DNA from: RHKX01 sp046330285
GTDB lineage: Bacteria; Actinomycetota; Thermoleophilia; Solirubrobacterales; 70-9
Length of the DNA stretch: 64,000 bases
Assembly: GCA_046330285.1 (NCBI GenBank)
Contig: JAXLSX010000002.1
Span: 124,001-188,000, forward strand
Direction of reading: 5' to 3'
Shown here: positions 8,516-18,767 of the stretch, piece by piece
Position numbering within the stretch: the stretch's first letter is position 1
Layout of the letters: every line of letters starts with the position of its first letter
Notes under the pieces: generated by a model
Database searches by the model: none
Seen by the model: the letters and a program-made list of their open reading frames with translations, nothing else
Told to the model about the DNA's origin: nothing
Program-made: the position numbers and the translations under genes

Positions 8516-9823
8516 TCAGACGCTCGGCCGGGCGACGGTGAGGACGCGGGCGACGAGGCGGACGAGGCGGGCCGCGAGCATCGCGTAGGCGACGGCGAGC
8601 ACGACCGAAGCGAGCCCCCCGAGGCCGGTGTCCCCGGCGAGCTGCGTTGCCGCCACGCCGAGGACGCCGACCGCGAGGGCGACGGCGGTCGTCGCGTCGA
8701 GGCGGGCCCGCGGAGCCGGCAGCGGCGTCTTCAGGTCACGGACCCGGACGAGCACGGACAGGAGGTGGAAGAGCGAGCCGAGCACGGTGACGCCGACCCA
8801 GCCGGCGACGAGCAGCGTGCCGACCGCGGGCCGAAGCGAGCCGGAGAGGGCGTCGGCGGGGCCGTTCGAGATCGCCCCCACGCAGGCGACGAGCAGGCCG
8901 GCCACGAGGAACACCTGAGCCAGGGCGAGCATCCGCGCCGGCAGCGTGACCGGTCGCGGCGCCGCCCGCAGCGACAGGACGACGTTCACCGACAGCGCCG
9001 CCGCCGCGAGCGCCAGGGCGACCCAGCCGGCGACCGCCAGCGGGTCGATCAGCCATCCGTAGCCGACGGCGAGCGCGGTGATGCCCGCCGTCCACGCCGC
9101 GAAGGTCGGCGCCTGCAGGCCCGGACGGGCGAGCGTGCTGCGGGTCAGGGACGGGTAGAAGGTGTGCAGCGTCCCGACGATCGCGGCCCCGAACCAGCCG
9201 CCGACGTTGAGGGCCATGTGCGCGGACAGCAGGTTCCCGTGCGTCCAGACGGTGCCGGTCGCGAGCATCGTTCCGGCGGCGATCCCGACCGCCAGGAAGA
9301 GCGCGGCGGCGAGATACCAGCGCACCGCCCAGGGGGCGCGCTGCAGCGATCTCCGCTGCAGGCCCAGCAGCGACCACCCGTAGCAGGCGAGGCCGGCGAA
9401 GAGCGCGGCGACGGCGAGCTCCACGAGCGCGTCGGAGCGCAGGGGCACCGCGATCGCAAGCAGCACGGCACCCGCGTTCCAGGCGGCGAGCTGGGCGCGG
9501 ATCCATGCGCGTCCGGGCGGGTCGGTCGCCAGGAAGGCGCCGGCGAAGAACTGGCTCGCGCCGAGGACGAGCTGCGAGATCCCGCCGACGAAGACGAGGT
9601 GGAGCGCCAGCCAGCGACCCCACGGCCACGGGTCGACCGCGTCGATCAGCGCGGCGATCGCGCCGGCGACCACCATCGCGATCCCGGCCAGGAAGAAGGC
9701 GCCGATCACGTCGCTGGGGCGGAGCGCCCCCGCCGGCCGCGAGCGGGGCTTGCAGCCGCGACTTGCGGCCCCGGCCGGACCGCCGGGGCCGGGGCGGCCG
9801 GGGGTTGTCACCGGATCCGACAT
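8516..9823 (-). CDS. Polytopic membrane protein, heme-copper/NnrS-like, candidate nitrosative-stress protein
   Basis: 435 residues with about 12 hydrophobic segments after a Pro/Gly/Arg-rich cytoplasmic N-terminus of about 35 residues. Conserved-looking histidines sit in membrane segments: LALHLVFVGG (about 74), THGNLLSAHMALNVGGWFG (about 195-213), GTLHTFYPSLTR (about 218) and GSLFHLLSVL (about 350). This resembles short heme-copper-oxidase-subunit-I-like and NnrS-like proteins, but no full HCO ligand set is seen, so I do not call it an oxidase or NO reductase. An 8-7-8 palindrome lies 11 bases before its start codon, tying it to the denitrification regulon. The function is unproven. Confidence 0.7.
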   Translation of the reverse strand: MSDPVTTPGRPGPGGPAGAASRGCKPRSRPAGALRPSDVIGAFFLAGIAMVVAGAIAALIDAVDPWPWGRWLALHLVFVGGISQLVLGASQFFAGAFLATDPPGRAWIRAQLAAWNAGAVLLAIAVPLRSDALVELAVAALFAGLACYGWSLLGLQRRSLQRAPWAVRWYLAAALFLAVGIAAGTMLATGTVWTHGNLLSAHMALNVGGWFGAAIVGTLHTFYPSLTRSTLARPGLQAPTFAAWTAGITALAVGYGWLIDPLAVAGWVALALAAAALSVNVVLSLRAAPRPVTLPARMLALAQVFLVAGLLVACVGAISNGPADALSGSLRPAVGTLLVAGWVGVTVLGSLFHLLSVLVRVRDLKTPLPAPRARLDATTAVALAVGVLGVAATQLAGDTGLGGLASVVLAVAYAMLAARLVRLVARVLTVARPSV

Positions 9824-9834
9824 ACGGCCACAAG

Positions 9835-9857
9835 TTTACAAACGTCGGGTGTGAAAA
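9835..9857. promoter_or_regulatory. Operator 3: TTTACAAA-N7-TGTGAAAA before the membrane protein gene
   Basis: Imperfect 8-7-8 inverted repeat of the same form as the two sites around 8.15-8.21 kb. It lies 11-34 bases upstream of the ATG at 9821-9823. Such closeness fits a repressor site or a very short leader. The rest of the 9858-10056 interval shows no convincing gene or terminator. Confidence 0.6.
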
Positions 9858-10056
9858 ATGGCGCGGCCGTGCCGCCGTCGGCCCGCTCTGTCTGACTCGG
9901 CCCACGAACTCTCCGTCCGAGGCAGCGAATGGAGAATCCGGTCCCTCGCACCCATCGGCTCGCCGAGACAGCCTCGCTCGCCCACTTCCCCGCACTGCCA
10001 GGACCCCGTCCACCCGGGCAATGCACCCGCGTTTCCGGACGTCGGCTGACCTGCTC

Positions 10057-11333
<1,277 letters not shown>

Positions 11334-11337
<4 letters not shown>

Positions 11338-11699
11338 CGCGTCAGCCCTCCGTCGACCGGGGTGACGGCGCTCTCGCCCGTCTCGCCGGTCCTGATCCGG
11401 ACCGTGCGCTCGAGCGGGAGAACGAAGATCTTCCCGTCGCCGACCTCGCCGGTCCGCGCGCCCTTCGCGAGCGCGTCGACGGTCGCGTCGACGAACTCCT
11501 CCGAGACCGCGATCTCGAAGCGGACCTTCTCCGAGAGCCCCATCCGGACCGTCGTCCCGCGGTAGGTCTCGACCCGGTCGAGCTCGCCGCCGTGACCCTG
11601 GACGCGGCTCATCGAAACGCCTCGCACGTTCGCGCGATAGAGCTCTTCCAACACCTCGTTCGCCCGCTCCGGGCGGACGATCCCGATTACCAGCCTCAC
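11334..11699 (-). CDS. glnK: PII nitrogen regulatory protein
   Basis: 121 residues, GTG start preceded by GAGGAGG at 11704-11710. PII proteins sense 2-oxoglutarate and ATP/ADP and block Amt. The T-loop reads ETYRGTTV at 44-51, so position 51, the Tyr uridylylated or adenylylated in many bacteria, is Val. The C-terminal signature TGEVGDGKIFVLPL (about 82-95) is intact. The C-terminus is longer than usual by about 8 residues. Translational overlap with amt supports a GlnK role. Without Tyr51 it should respond only to ligands (inference). Confidence 0.93.
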
Positions 11700-11755
11700 G
11701 TTTCCTCCTCAGAGTGGGCGGTCGGCAGCCTGAACCAGAGGGCGGACGGACCGGC

Positions 11756-12187
11756 TCAGCAGCCGGCTTCGGCCGCGACGATGCGGGCGCCGAGCTCGCT
11801 CAGTGCGGCCTCGTCGAGCCCGGCCTCGATCGCCGGGAAGAGCTCGCGCTCCTCGAAGCGGATGTGGCGATCGAGCAACTCGCCGAGCTCGTGCAGCTCG
11901 GCTGCCGTCGGTTCGGTGGCGGCGAACCGCCGCCCCGCCTCGCGGAGCTCCCGGTGCTCGGCACGGACCCGTTCCGCGCCCTCGGCGTCGGCGTCGGGGT
12001 CGGCGTCGAGCCAGCCGGGGAGGAGGATCGACTCCTCGATCTCGAAGTGCGTTCCGCCCTCGCCTGCGAGGAACTCCTCGAAGACGGCGAAGGCGGAGCC
12101 GTCCTCGGCTCGCTTGAGCTGGAGGGCGACGAACAGCGCCCGGTGGTGATCGTGGGAGAGGGGAGTCAGCGCCGGGCTGCGCTTCAC
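11756..12187 (-). CDS. Hemerythrin HHE-domain protein
   Basis: 143 residues, GTG start overlapping the narI stop (GTGA). The iron-ligand histidine and acidic pattern of the four-helix hemerythrin fold is visible: LSHDHHRALF (about 10-19), THFEIEESIL (about 48-57), RAEHRELREA (about 78-87) and LDRHIRFEERELFP (about 107-120). Bacterial members bind O2 or NO at a di-iron site or repair iron centres. As the last gene of a nirK-nar operon it may buffer NO or protect Fe-S clusters; that role is inferred from position. Confidence 0.88.
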   Translation of the reverse strand: MKRSPALTPLSHDHHRALFVALQLKRAEDGSAFAVFEEFLAGEGGTHFEIEESILLPGWLDADPDADAEGAERVRAEHRELREAGRRFAATEPTAAELHELGELLDRHIRFEERELFPAIEAGLDEAALSELGARIVAAEAGC

Positions 12188-12927
12188 GATCCGCCGGCGT
12201 CCATCCGTGCCGGGGCGCTGGCCGGGCGGGCGGGACGGTTGGTCCGCGAGGTCCGCGACCGGTAGAGGATCGGGCTCCGCCGCATGTAGTCGACCGGCAC
12301 ACTCCAGGCGTGAACGAGGCGGCTGAAGGGCCAGAACGCGAACAGGAACCAGACGACGGTGACATGGAGCTGGAAGATGAAGGTGACGTGCTCGCCGGTC
12401 ATCAGGTCGGGCTCGGGGTTGAAGATCAGCAGGTTCCGGAACCAGGGCCCGACCGACTCGCGGTAGTGGACGACGTCGCCGACGTTGGTCAGCGTCGCCA
12501 GCATCCCGGTGACGATCCCGAGTGTGAGCAACCCGAAGACGACGACGTCGGCGCGGGTCGTGGTCACCCGGACGCGTGGGTAGTGGATCCGCCGGTAGAC
12601 GAGCGCCGCGAAGCCGACGCAGACGGCGGCTCCGGCGCTGATTCCGCCGAAGACGGCGAGCACGTGGTAGGCGTCGTCGCTGACTCCGACCGCGGCCGTC
12701 CACGACCGCGGCACGAGGATGCCGAGCACGTGGCCGCCGATCGCCGCGAAGACGCCGATGTGGAAGACGTTGCTCGCGAACTTGAGGACACGGCTCTCGA
12801 GGAGCTGCGTCGAGCGTGCGCCCCAGCCGTACTGGTCGGACCGGTAGCGCCACATCGTGCCGACGACGAAGATCGCGATCGCCACGTAGGGGAGGACGCC
12901 GTATAGGAGCACTGCGCCCTGGCTCAT
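12184..12927 (-). CDS. narI: Respiratory nitrate reductase gamma subunit (cytochrome b)
   Basis: 247 residues, five membrane segments. It oxidises quinol and passes electrons through two b hemes to NarH. Candidate axial ligands are in NVFHIGVF (about 54), GGHVLGIL (about 65), FQLHVTVVW (about 188) and SRLVHAWS (about 204). The C-terminal 30 residues are basic and cytoplasmic. It overlaps narJ by 4 bases upstream and the hemerythrin gene downstream. Confidence 0.94.
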   Translation of the reverse strand: MSQGAVLLYGVLPYVAIAIFVVGTMWRYRSDQYGWGARSTQLLESRVLKFASNVFHIGVFAAIGGHVLGILVPRSWTAAVGVSDDAYHVLAVFGGISAGAAVCVGFAALVYRRIHYPRVRVTTTRADVVVFGLLTLGIVTGMLATLTNVGDVVHYRESVGPWFRNLLIFNPEPDLMTGEHVTFIFQLHVTVVWFLFAFWPFSRLVHAWSVPVDYMRRSPILYRSRTSRTNRPARPASAPARMDAGGS

Positions 12928-13598
12928 AGCGAGACCTCACGGCCGCCGACCAGCGGCCTCGCCGTGTCCGGATCGCCGGTCGGCATCACCTCGGGCGGCG
13001 CGAACGGCTCGAGCCCGACCTCCTCCTCCGGCGGCCCCGACTTCGCGAGCGCCTTGATCCGGCTCAGCTTTCGCGAGCTGAGGCGGCCGAGGCTGGCGAC
13101 GACGACGTCGAGCAGCGGCTGGTAGGGGCTGCCCTCGCGCCCGAGGCCGGCGCGGACGAGCTCGATCGAGACGCGATGCTCCTCGAGCAGGTCGCGGCCC
13201 CTCGAGTCGGGCGCGATCGCCGCGAACTCGAGCATCAGCGGCAGGAAGTCGGGCAGCTCGTCGCCGGGGGGATCGACGCCGGCGGCGCGGTAGGCGTCCT
13301 TGAGCTGGAGCATCGCCATCCCGCGCTGGCGGCGGTCGCCGTGGACGTGGTAGGTGAGGTGGAGGCTGCACTGCTTGCTGAAGTCGAAGGCGTCGACGTA
13401 GAGGCGCTGGAGCTCGCCGAGCGGCTGCGCCGCATACCAGGCGGAGAACTCCCGCAGCTCGCGCGCCACCTTGTCGGGGCCGGGCGCGATCTCGAGCCCG
13501 GCGACGGCCGCGGCGGCCTCGCGGCGGGCCTCGTCGGGGTACTGGAGCAGCAGCGAGGTGAGCTGCAGCGGATGGATGCGGTCGGTCGCCTCAGTCAT
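12924..13598 (-). CDS. narJ: Nitrate reductase molybdenum-cofactor assembly chaperone
   Basis: 224 residues, mostly helical. The N-terminus LTSLLLQYPDEARREA and the run LYVDAFDFSKQCSLHLTYHVHGDRRQRGMAMLQLKDAYRAAG (about 66-107) match the NarJ/TorD family. It helps insert the molybdenum cofactor into NarG before membrane docking and is not part of the final enzyme. Its start overlaps the 3' end of narH by 8 bases and its stop overlaps narI by 4. Confidence 0.93.
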   Translation of the reverse strand: MTEATDRIHPLQLTSLLLQYPDEARREAAAAVAGLEIAPGPDKVARELREFSAWYAAQPLGELQRLYVDAFDFSKQCSLHLTYHVHGDRRQRGMAMLQLKDAYRAAGVDPPGDELPDFLPLMLEFAAIAPDSRGRDLLEEHRVSIELVRAGLGREGSPYQPLLDVVVASLGRLSSRKLSRIKALAKSGPPEEEVGLEPFAPPEVMPTGDPDTARPLVGGREVSL

Positions 13599-15136
13599 CG
13601 GAGCCTCCGTTGCGGCGGACGAGCGTGTCCCGCAGGTCGAAATGGGCGGCGGCGGCAGCGTCGGCCGGGCTCGCCAGTGTGTCTTCGGTGCTCGCCGACG
13701 CGTCGCCGGTGACCGAGCAGCCGGCGAAGTCGACGCCGTTGGTCCCTTGCATGCCGTAGGGATCGGGCGCGTCCTCGCCGTGCCGGCGCGGGATCACGTA
13801 GCGGTCGTCGTAGTCGCCGATCGCGACCATCTCGAACATTGCCTCGATCTCCGCCGGCTCCATGCCGACGTCACGGGCGATCTGGGCATCGACGCGGCCG
13901 TCGACGTTGGCGGCGCGCATGAAGCGCCGCATCGCCGCGAGCCGCGACAGCGAGCGCCGGACCGGCTCGGGGTCGCCCGCCGCGAGGAAACCGGCGAGGT
14001 ACTCGACCGGGATCCGCAGCTCGTCGACCTCGGCGAACAGCCGCTCGGGGTCGAGCTCGCCGTCGTCGGAATCGACCATCGACTCGACCGGCGAGAGCGG
14101 CGGCACGTACCAGACCATCGGCATCGTCCGGTACTCGGGATGCAGCGGCAGCGCGATCCGCCAGCGCTTGCACATCGCGTAGACGGGCGATCGCCGCGCC
14201 GCCTCGATCCAGTCGGGGGCGATGCCGTCGCGCTCGGCCTGCTCGCGGACCTCGGGGTCCTCGGGGTCGAGCATCAGGTCGAGCTGTGCGTCGAGGAGGT
14301 CGTGCTCGTCGGCGACCGAGGCGGCGGCCTCGACGCGATCGGTGTCGATCAGGACGATGCCGGTGTGGCGGAGCCGGCCGACGCAGGTCTCCGAGCACAC
14401 GGTCGTCAGGCCGGCCTCGATCCGCGGATAACAGAAGTTGCACTTCTCGGCCTTGCCCGTGTTCCAGTTGAAGTAGACCTTCTTGTACGGGCAGCCGGAG
14501 ACGCAGAACCGCCACGAGCGGCAGGCCTCCTGGTCGACGAGGACGATCCCGTCCTCCTCGCGCTTGTACATCGCGCCCGAAGGGCAGGAGGCGACGCACG
14601 AGGGGTTGATGCAGTGCTCGCAGATCCGCGGTAGACATCATGAACGCCTTCTCGAACTCGATCTTGACCTTGTCCTCGAGATCGCGCCGGTTCAAGTCGT
14701 TGGTCGCCGACACCCTCGAGGCGGCGAGGTCGTCGTCCCAGTTCGGCCCCCACTGCAGGTCGAGGTCCTGCCGGTGACCAGCGACTTGGCCGCGCCGCCG
14801 GCTGATGGTCGCCGGCGGGGGCGCTGATCAGGTGCTCGTAGTCGTAGGTCCAGGCTCGTAGTAGTCGTCGAGCGTCGGCAGGTTCGGGTTCCAGAAGATG
14901 CTCGCGAGCTTCTGCAGCCGCCCGCCCGCCTTCAGCTTTCCAGCCGCCCCTTGATCAGGCCTGGTCCTCGCAATGCGCGGATAGCCGCGACCGGGCTTCG
15001 TCTCGACGTTGTTGAACCAGACGTACTCGGTGCCGGGCCGGTTCGTCCAGACGTTTTTGCATGTGACCGAGCAGGTGTGACACCCGATGCACTTGTCGAG
15101 GTTCATCACCATCCCGACCTGGGCTCGGACCTTCAT
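13591..15136 (-). CDS. narH: Nitrate reductase beta subunit (Fe-S protein), reading frame broken near 5' end
   Basis: Start ATG at 15136 overlaps the narG stop. The first part (to about 14970) gives MNLDKCIGCHTCSVTCKNVW, the first cluster motif. The last 326 residues (14571 leftward) are continuous and contain CRSWRFCVSGCPYKK and EKCNFCYPRIEAG with later CSETCVGR. Between about 14970 and 14640 the frame changes several times. For example, where the family has FMMYLPR the DNA reads FMM then shifts, as if two bases were missing near 14640. NarH carries one [3Fe-4S] and three [4Fe-4S] clusters and links NarI to NarG. I think the gene is intact in the organism and the indels are consensus errors (see findings). 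Confidence 0.88.
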
Positions 15137-18100
15137 CGGTACACCACCTCGCCGAGGCGCTTGCGGACGAGGATGAAGAAGTCGCGCTGTAGGCCGGTCG
15201 GGCCGTAGTAGTTGAAGCTCCAGGAGAGCTGCGCGTAGCCGCCGATCATGTGCGACGGCTTCCATCGTGATCCGGTCAGGAGTTGTCGGTGCCGCCGCGG
15301 ACCCCGACAGCTCGGACAGGCGGCACGTTCACGTGCCGGTCCTGGGAGTGGTAGAAGAGCGCGACGCCGGGTGGATCCGGTGCGAGACGGCCGCGCGACA
15401 GGCGACGACGCCGTGCTTGTTGTAGACCTCGAGCCAGTCGTTGTCGGCGACGTCGATCTTGTCGGCGTCCTCCTGCGACAGCCACATCGCCGGGCCGCGG
15501 AACAGCGTCAGCATCAGCAGGTTGTCCTGATACTCGGAGTGGATCGACCACTTCGAGTGCGGGTCAGGTAGCGGACCTTGACCTCGAGGCCCTCGCCGGG
15601 CTCGAGGTTGCCGCCGACGCCGACGAGCTGCTGGCGTCGACTGGCGGCCGGTAGGCCGGCAGGCCCTCACCGAGGTCGAGGAGCCACTCGTGGTCGACGA
15701 AGAGCTGCTGGCGCCCGGTCAGCGTCCGCCACGGGATCAGCAGGTCCACGTTCGCCGTGAACGGCGAGTAGCGGCGCTCGCGGGATTCGAGCCCCGACCA
15801 CTCGGCCGAGGCGATCACCTTGCGCGGCTGGATGTCGATCTCGCCGAACGTGAGCCGGCTGTCGACCCGCTCCTCGGGCATCGTGTGCGAGCTCGAGCCC
15901 GGTCTGGTGCTCGAGCGCCTCGGAAGCCCTCGACGGCGAGGCGGCCGTTCGTCGTCCCTGACAGCGCCAGGATCGCCTCGCAGGCGTCGATGTCCCGGCG
16001 CAGCGACGGGCGCCCGTCGGCCGGGCCGCCGCCGTCGCGCGGCCGTTGCGGCGGGCGAGCTCGGCCACTTCGGGCTCCGGCTTCCAGGACACGCCCTGGC
16101 GCCGATGCCGGCGTTCTCGACGAGCGGCCCCAGCGCGTGCATCTTCTCTTCGACGGCCGTAGTCGCGTTCGACCGTGACGAGGTTCGGCATCGTCCTGCT
16201 CCGGATCGGCTCGCACCTCGCCGGCCTTCCAGTCCCGACCCGCGCTCCATCGGCTCGCGCTAGAGCTCGCCGGGCGTGTCGTGCAGGGCATCGGCGCCGC
16301 GACGATGTCGGTCCGGTCCCGAGGTGCTTCTCGGCGAGTTGGCTGAACTCGGCCGCGATCATCCCGAACGCGTCCCAGTCGCTGCGCGTCGCCCAGGTGC
16401 GCGGATCGCCGCGTTGAAGGGATGGATGAACGGGTGCAGGTCGGTGCTCGAGATGTCGTGCCTCGTACCAGGTGGCGGCGGGGAGGACGACGTCGGAGTA
16501 GAGGCAGGAGCCGTTCATCCGGAAGTCGAGCGTCGTGAACAGGTCAAGCTTCCCGACCGGGGCATCGTCTCGCCACCGACCTCCCCGGGCGGTGCCCGGC
16601 TCCGCTGACTCGTCGCTGCGGATCGCCGCGTCGGGGACCCCGAGCAGGTGCCGCAGGAAGTACAGCCCTTGCTCGAGGAGCCGAGCAGGCGCGCCACAGC
16701 GACAGCACCCGGGAAGCTCCGCCGGGTCGTCGGGGTCCTCGCAGGTGAAGCTCAGGCGCCCGGCCTGAAGCTCGGAGACGACGTGCTCGGGCGCCGGGAC
16801 GCCCGCCTCCGCCGCCTCGTCGGTGATGTCGAGCGGGTTGCGGTTGAAGGTCGGGTAGGAGGGCAGCCAGCCGAGCCGGACGGCGAGCGCGTGGCAGTCG
16901 GCCAGGTGGCGGCCGGCGAGCGAGCCGTTGCCGGCCGGCGACGTGGAACTCCTCGGAGCCGAACGACTTCCAGCGCCACTGGTCGGTGGCGAGGTACCAG
17001 AACGGCGCCGAGGGCTGCCGGACGCGGGGGCGTCCAGTCGAGCGGGTGAAGGCGACCGTCGCCCAGCCGGTGATCGGCCGCACCTTCTCCCGGCCGACGT
17101 AATGGGCCCAGCCGCCGTTGACGCCCTGACAGCCGCAGAACAGGACCAGCGCGAGCATCGGTCCGGTAGGTCTCGTCGGAGTGGAACCAGTGGTTGGTCC
17201 CGGCGCCCATCATGATCATCGAGCGACCTTCGGTGCGCTCGGCGTTGTCGGCGAACTCGCGCGCGACCCGGCCAGTAGAGAGGCCGGCGTCGACGCCGGT
17301 GATCTCCTGCTGCCAGGCCGGGGTCGAGGGACTGGAGGCGCCGCCGCCCTCCGGCCACTCGCCCGGCAGCCCTTCGCGGGCGACGCCGTCGAAGAACGCG
17401 AGGTCGAGGACGGTGGTCACGAGGCGGCCGCCGACGCGCTTGGCGGGACCCCGCGGCGCATCGTCGTCCCACCCTCGGTCTCGCCGCCGTCGAAGCGCGG
17501 CAGCGTCACTGACCGTCTCGTCGTGGACCCCGAGCATGGTCAGGGCGGGGTCGACCTCGCCGAGGTCGAGGTTCCAGCGGCCGGCACCCTCTTCGCCCCA
17601 GCGGAAGCCGATCGAGCCGTCCGGGACGACCGCCTCGCCGCGGGTGGCGTCGTAGACGACCGTCCACTCGGCGTTCTCGCTCTCGTCGCCGAGGTCGGAG
17701 GAGCGCAGGAACGGACCGGCGGCCCAGGTCCCGTCCGGGCGCTGCTCGAGCGAGACCAGCATCGGCATGTCGGTGTACTGGCGGGCGTACTTGCGGAAGT
17801 ACGGCGTCTCGCGCTCGGCGTAGAACTCCTTGAGGATCGCGCCCATCGCCATCGCGAGGGCGCGCCGTCGGTCCCGCGACCGCGGGCAGCCAGTGATCGG
17901 CGAACTTCAGGTGACCGGCGTAGTCGGCGAGACGACGATCACCTTCTGGCCCTTGTAGCGGGCCTCGGTGAGGAAGTGGGCGTCCGGGGTCCGCGTCTGC
18001 GGGATGTTCGAGCCCCAGAGGATCACGTAGGAGGAGTTCCACCAGTCGGCGGACTCGGGCACGTCGGTCTGATCGCCCCAGATCTGCGGCGAGGCCGGCG

Positions 18101-18767
18101 GCAGGTCGGCGTACCAGTCGTAGAACGACATGCAGACGCCGCCGATCAGCGACAGGAACCGGGCGCCGGCGTAGGAGGCCATCGACATCGCCGGGATCGG
18201 GTGACCCCGCGATCCGGTCGGGGCCGTAGGTGCGCGTGGTGTGGACGTGGGCCGCCGCGATCAGCTCGGCCGCCTCCTGCCACGTCGCGCGCAGGAAGCC
18301 GCCCTCGCCGCGCTGCGACTTGTAGGCGCGCGCCCGCTCGGGATCCTCGACGATCGATGCCCAGGCCTCGACCGATCGCCGGTCTCGGGTTTCGCCCCGG
18401 TACATCTCGAGCAGGACGCCGCGGACGTAGGGGTGCCGGGGCCGCAGCGCGAGCAGATGTACCGAGAACGACGACCGCGGGGGCACCCGCGGGGCTCGTA
18501 GTCGGGAGCGTCTGGCCTGCCCGTCGGGTAGTCGGTCTGCTGGGTCTCCCACGTGACCAGGCTGTCCTTGACGTGGATCTTCCACGAGCAGGAGCCGGTG
18601 CAGTTGACGCCGTGGGTCGAGCGGACGACCCGGTCGTGCTGCCAGCGGTTCCGGTACGCGCGCTCCCAGTCGCGGGCGTAGGTCGAGACCTCGTTCCAGC
18701 CGTCGGCCGAGCGCGCGCTCGGTCCGAAGAACTGGCGCGCCCGCAGCAGTGCCCGTCCTTCGCTCAC
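15133..18767 (-). CDS. narG: Nitrate reductase alpha subunit (molybdenum catalytic), reading frame broken many times
   Basis: The span of 3,635 bases fits a full-length NarG (about 1,210 residues), but the protein is spread over all three frames with ten or more changes. In order one can read THGVNCTGSCSW (FS0 cluster ligands) and EPRGCPRG near 18500-18610, SADWWNSSYVILWGSN near 18040 (region of the Asp that binds Mo), YTDMPMLVSLEQ, EFADNAERTEGRSMIMMGAG, LFCGCQGVNGGWAHYVG, LDFRMNGSCLYSDVVLPAATWYE, TLTGRQQLFVDHEW, HSEYQDNLLMLTL and HMIGGYAQLSWSFNYYGPTG just before the stop at 15133. No twin-arginine signal is seen, so it faces the cytoplasm. ATGA overlaps join it to narK and narH. Confidence 0.88.

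Noticed and set aside
8516..9823. Quinol-type NO reductase (norB/norZ)
   Set aside because: The protein is too short and the full set of low-spin heme, high-spin heme and Fe_B histidines is not visible.
9858..10049. Short plus-strand frame of 63 codons between the membrane protein and amt
   Set aside because: No ribosome-binding site, domain or signal; it starts inside the operator region and looks random.
15133..18767. narG as a decayed pseudogene
   Set aside because: All cofactor motifs and family blocks are conserved across the frames and the indels are small and confined to one stretch, so consensus error is more likely. Not proven.
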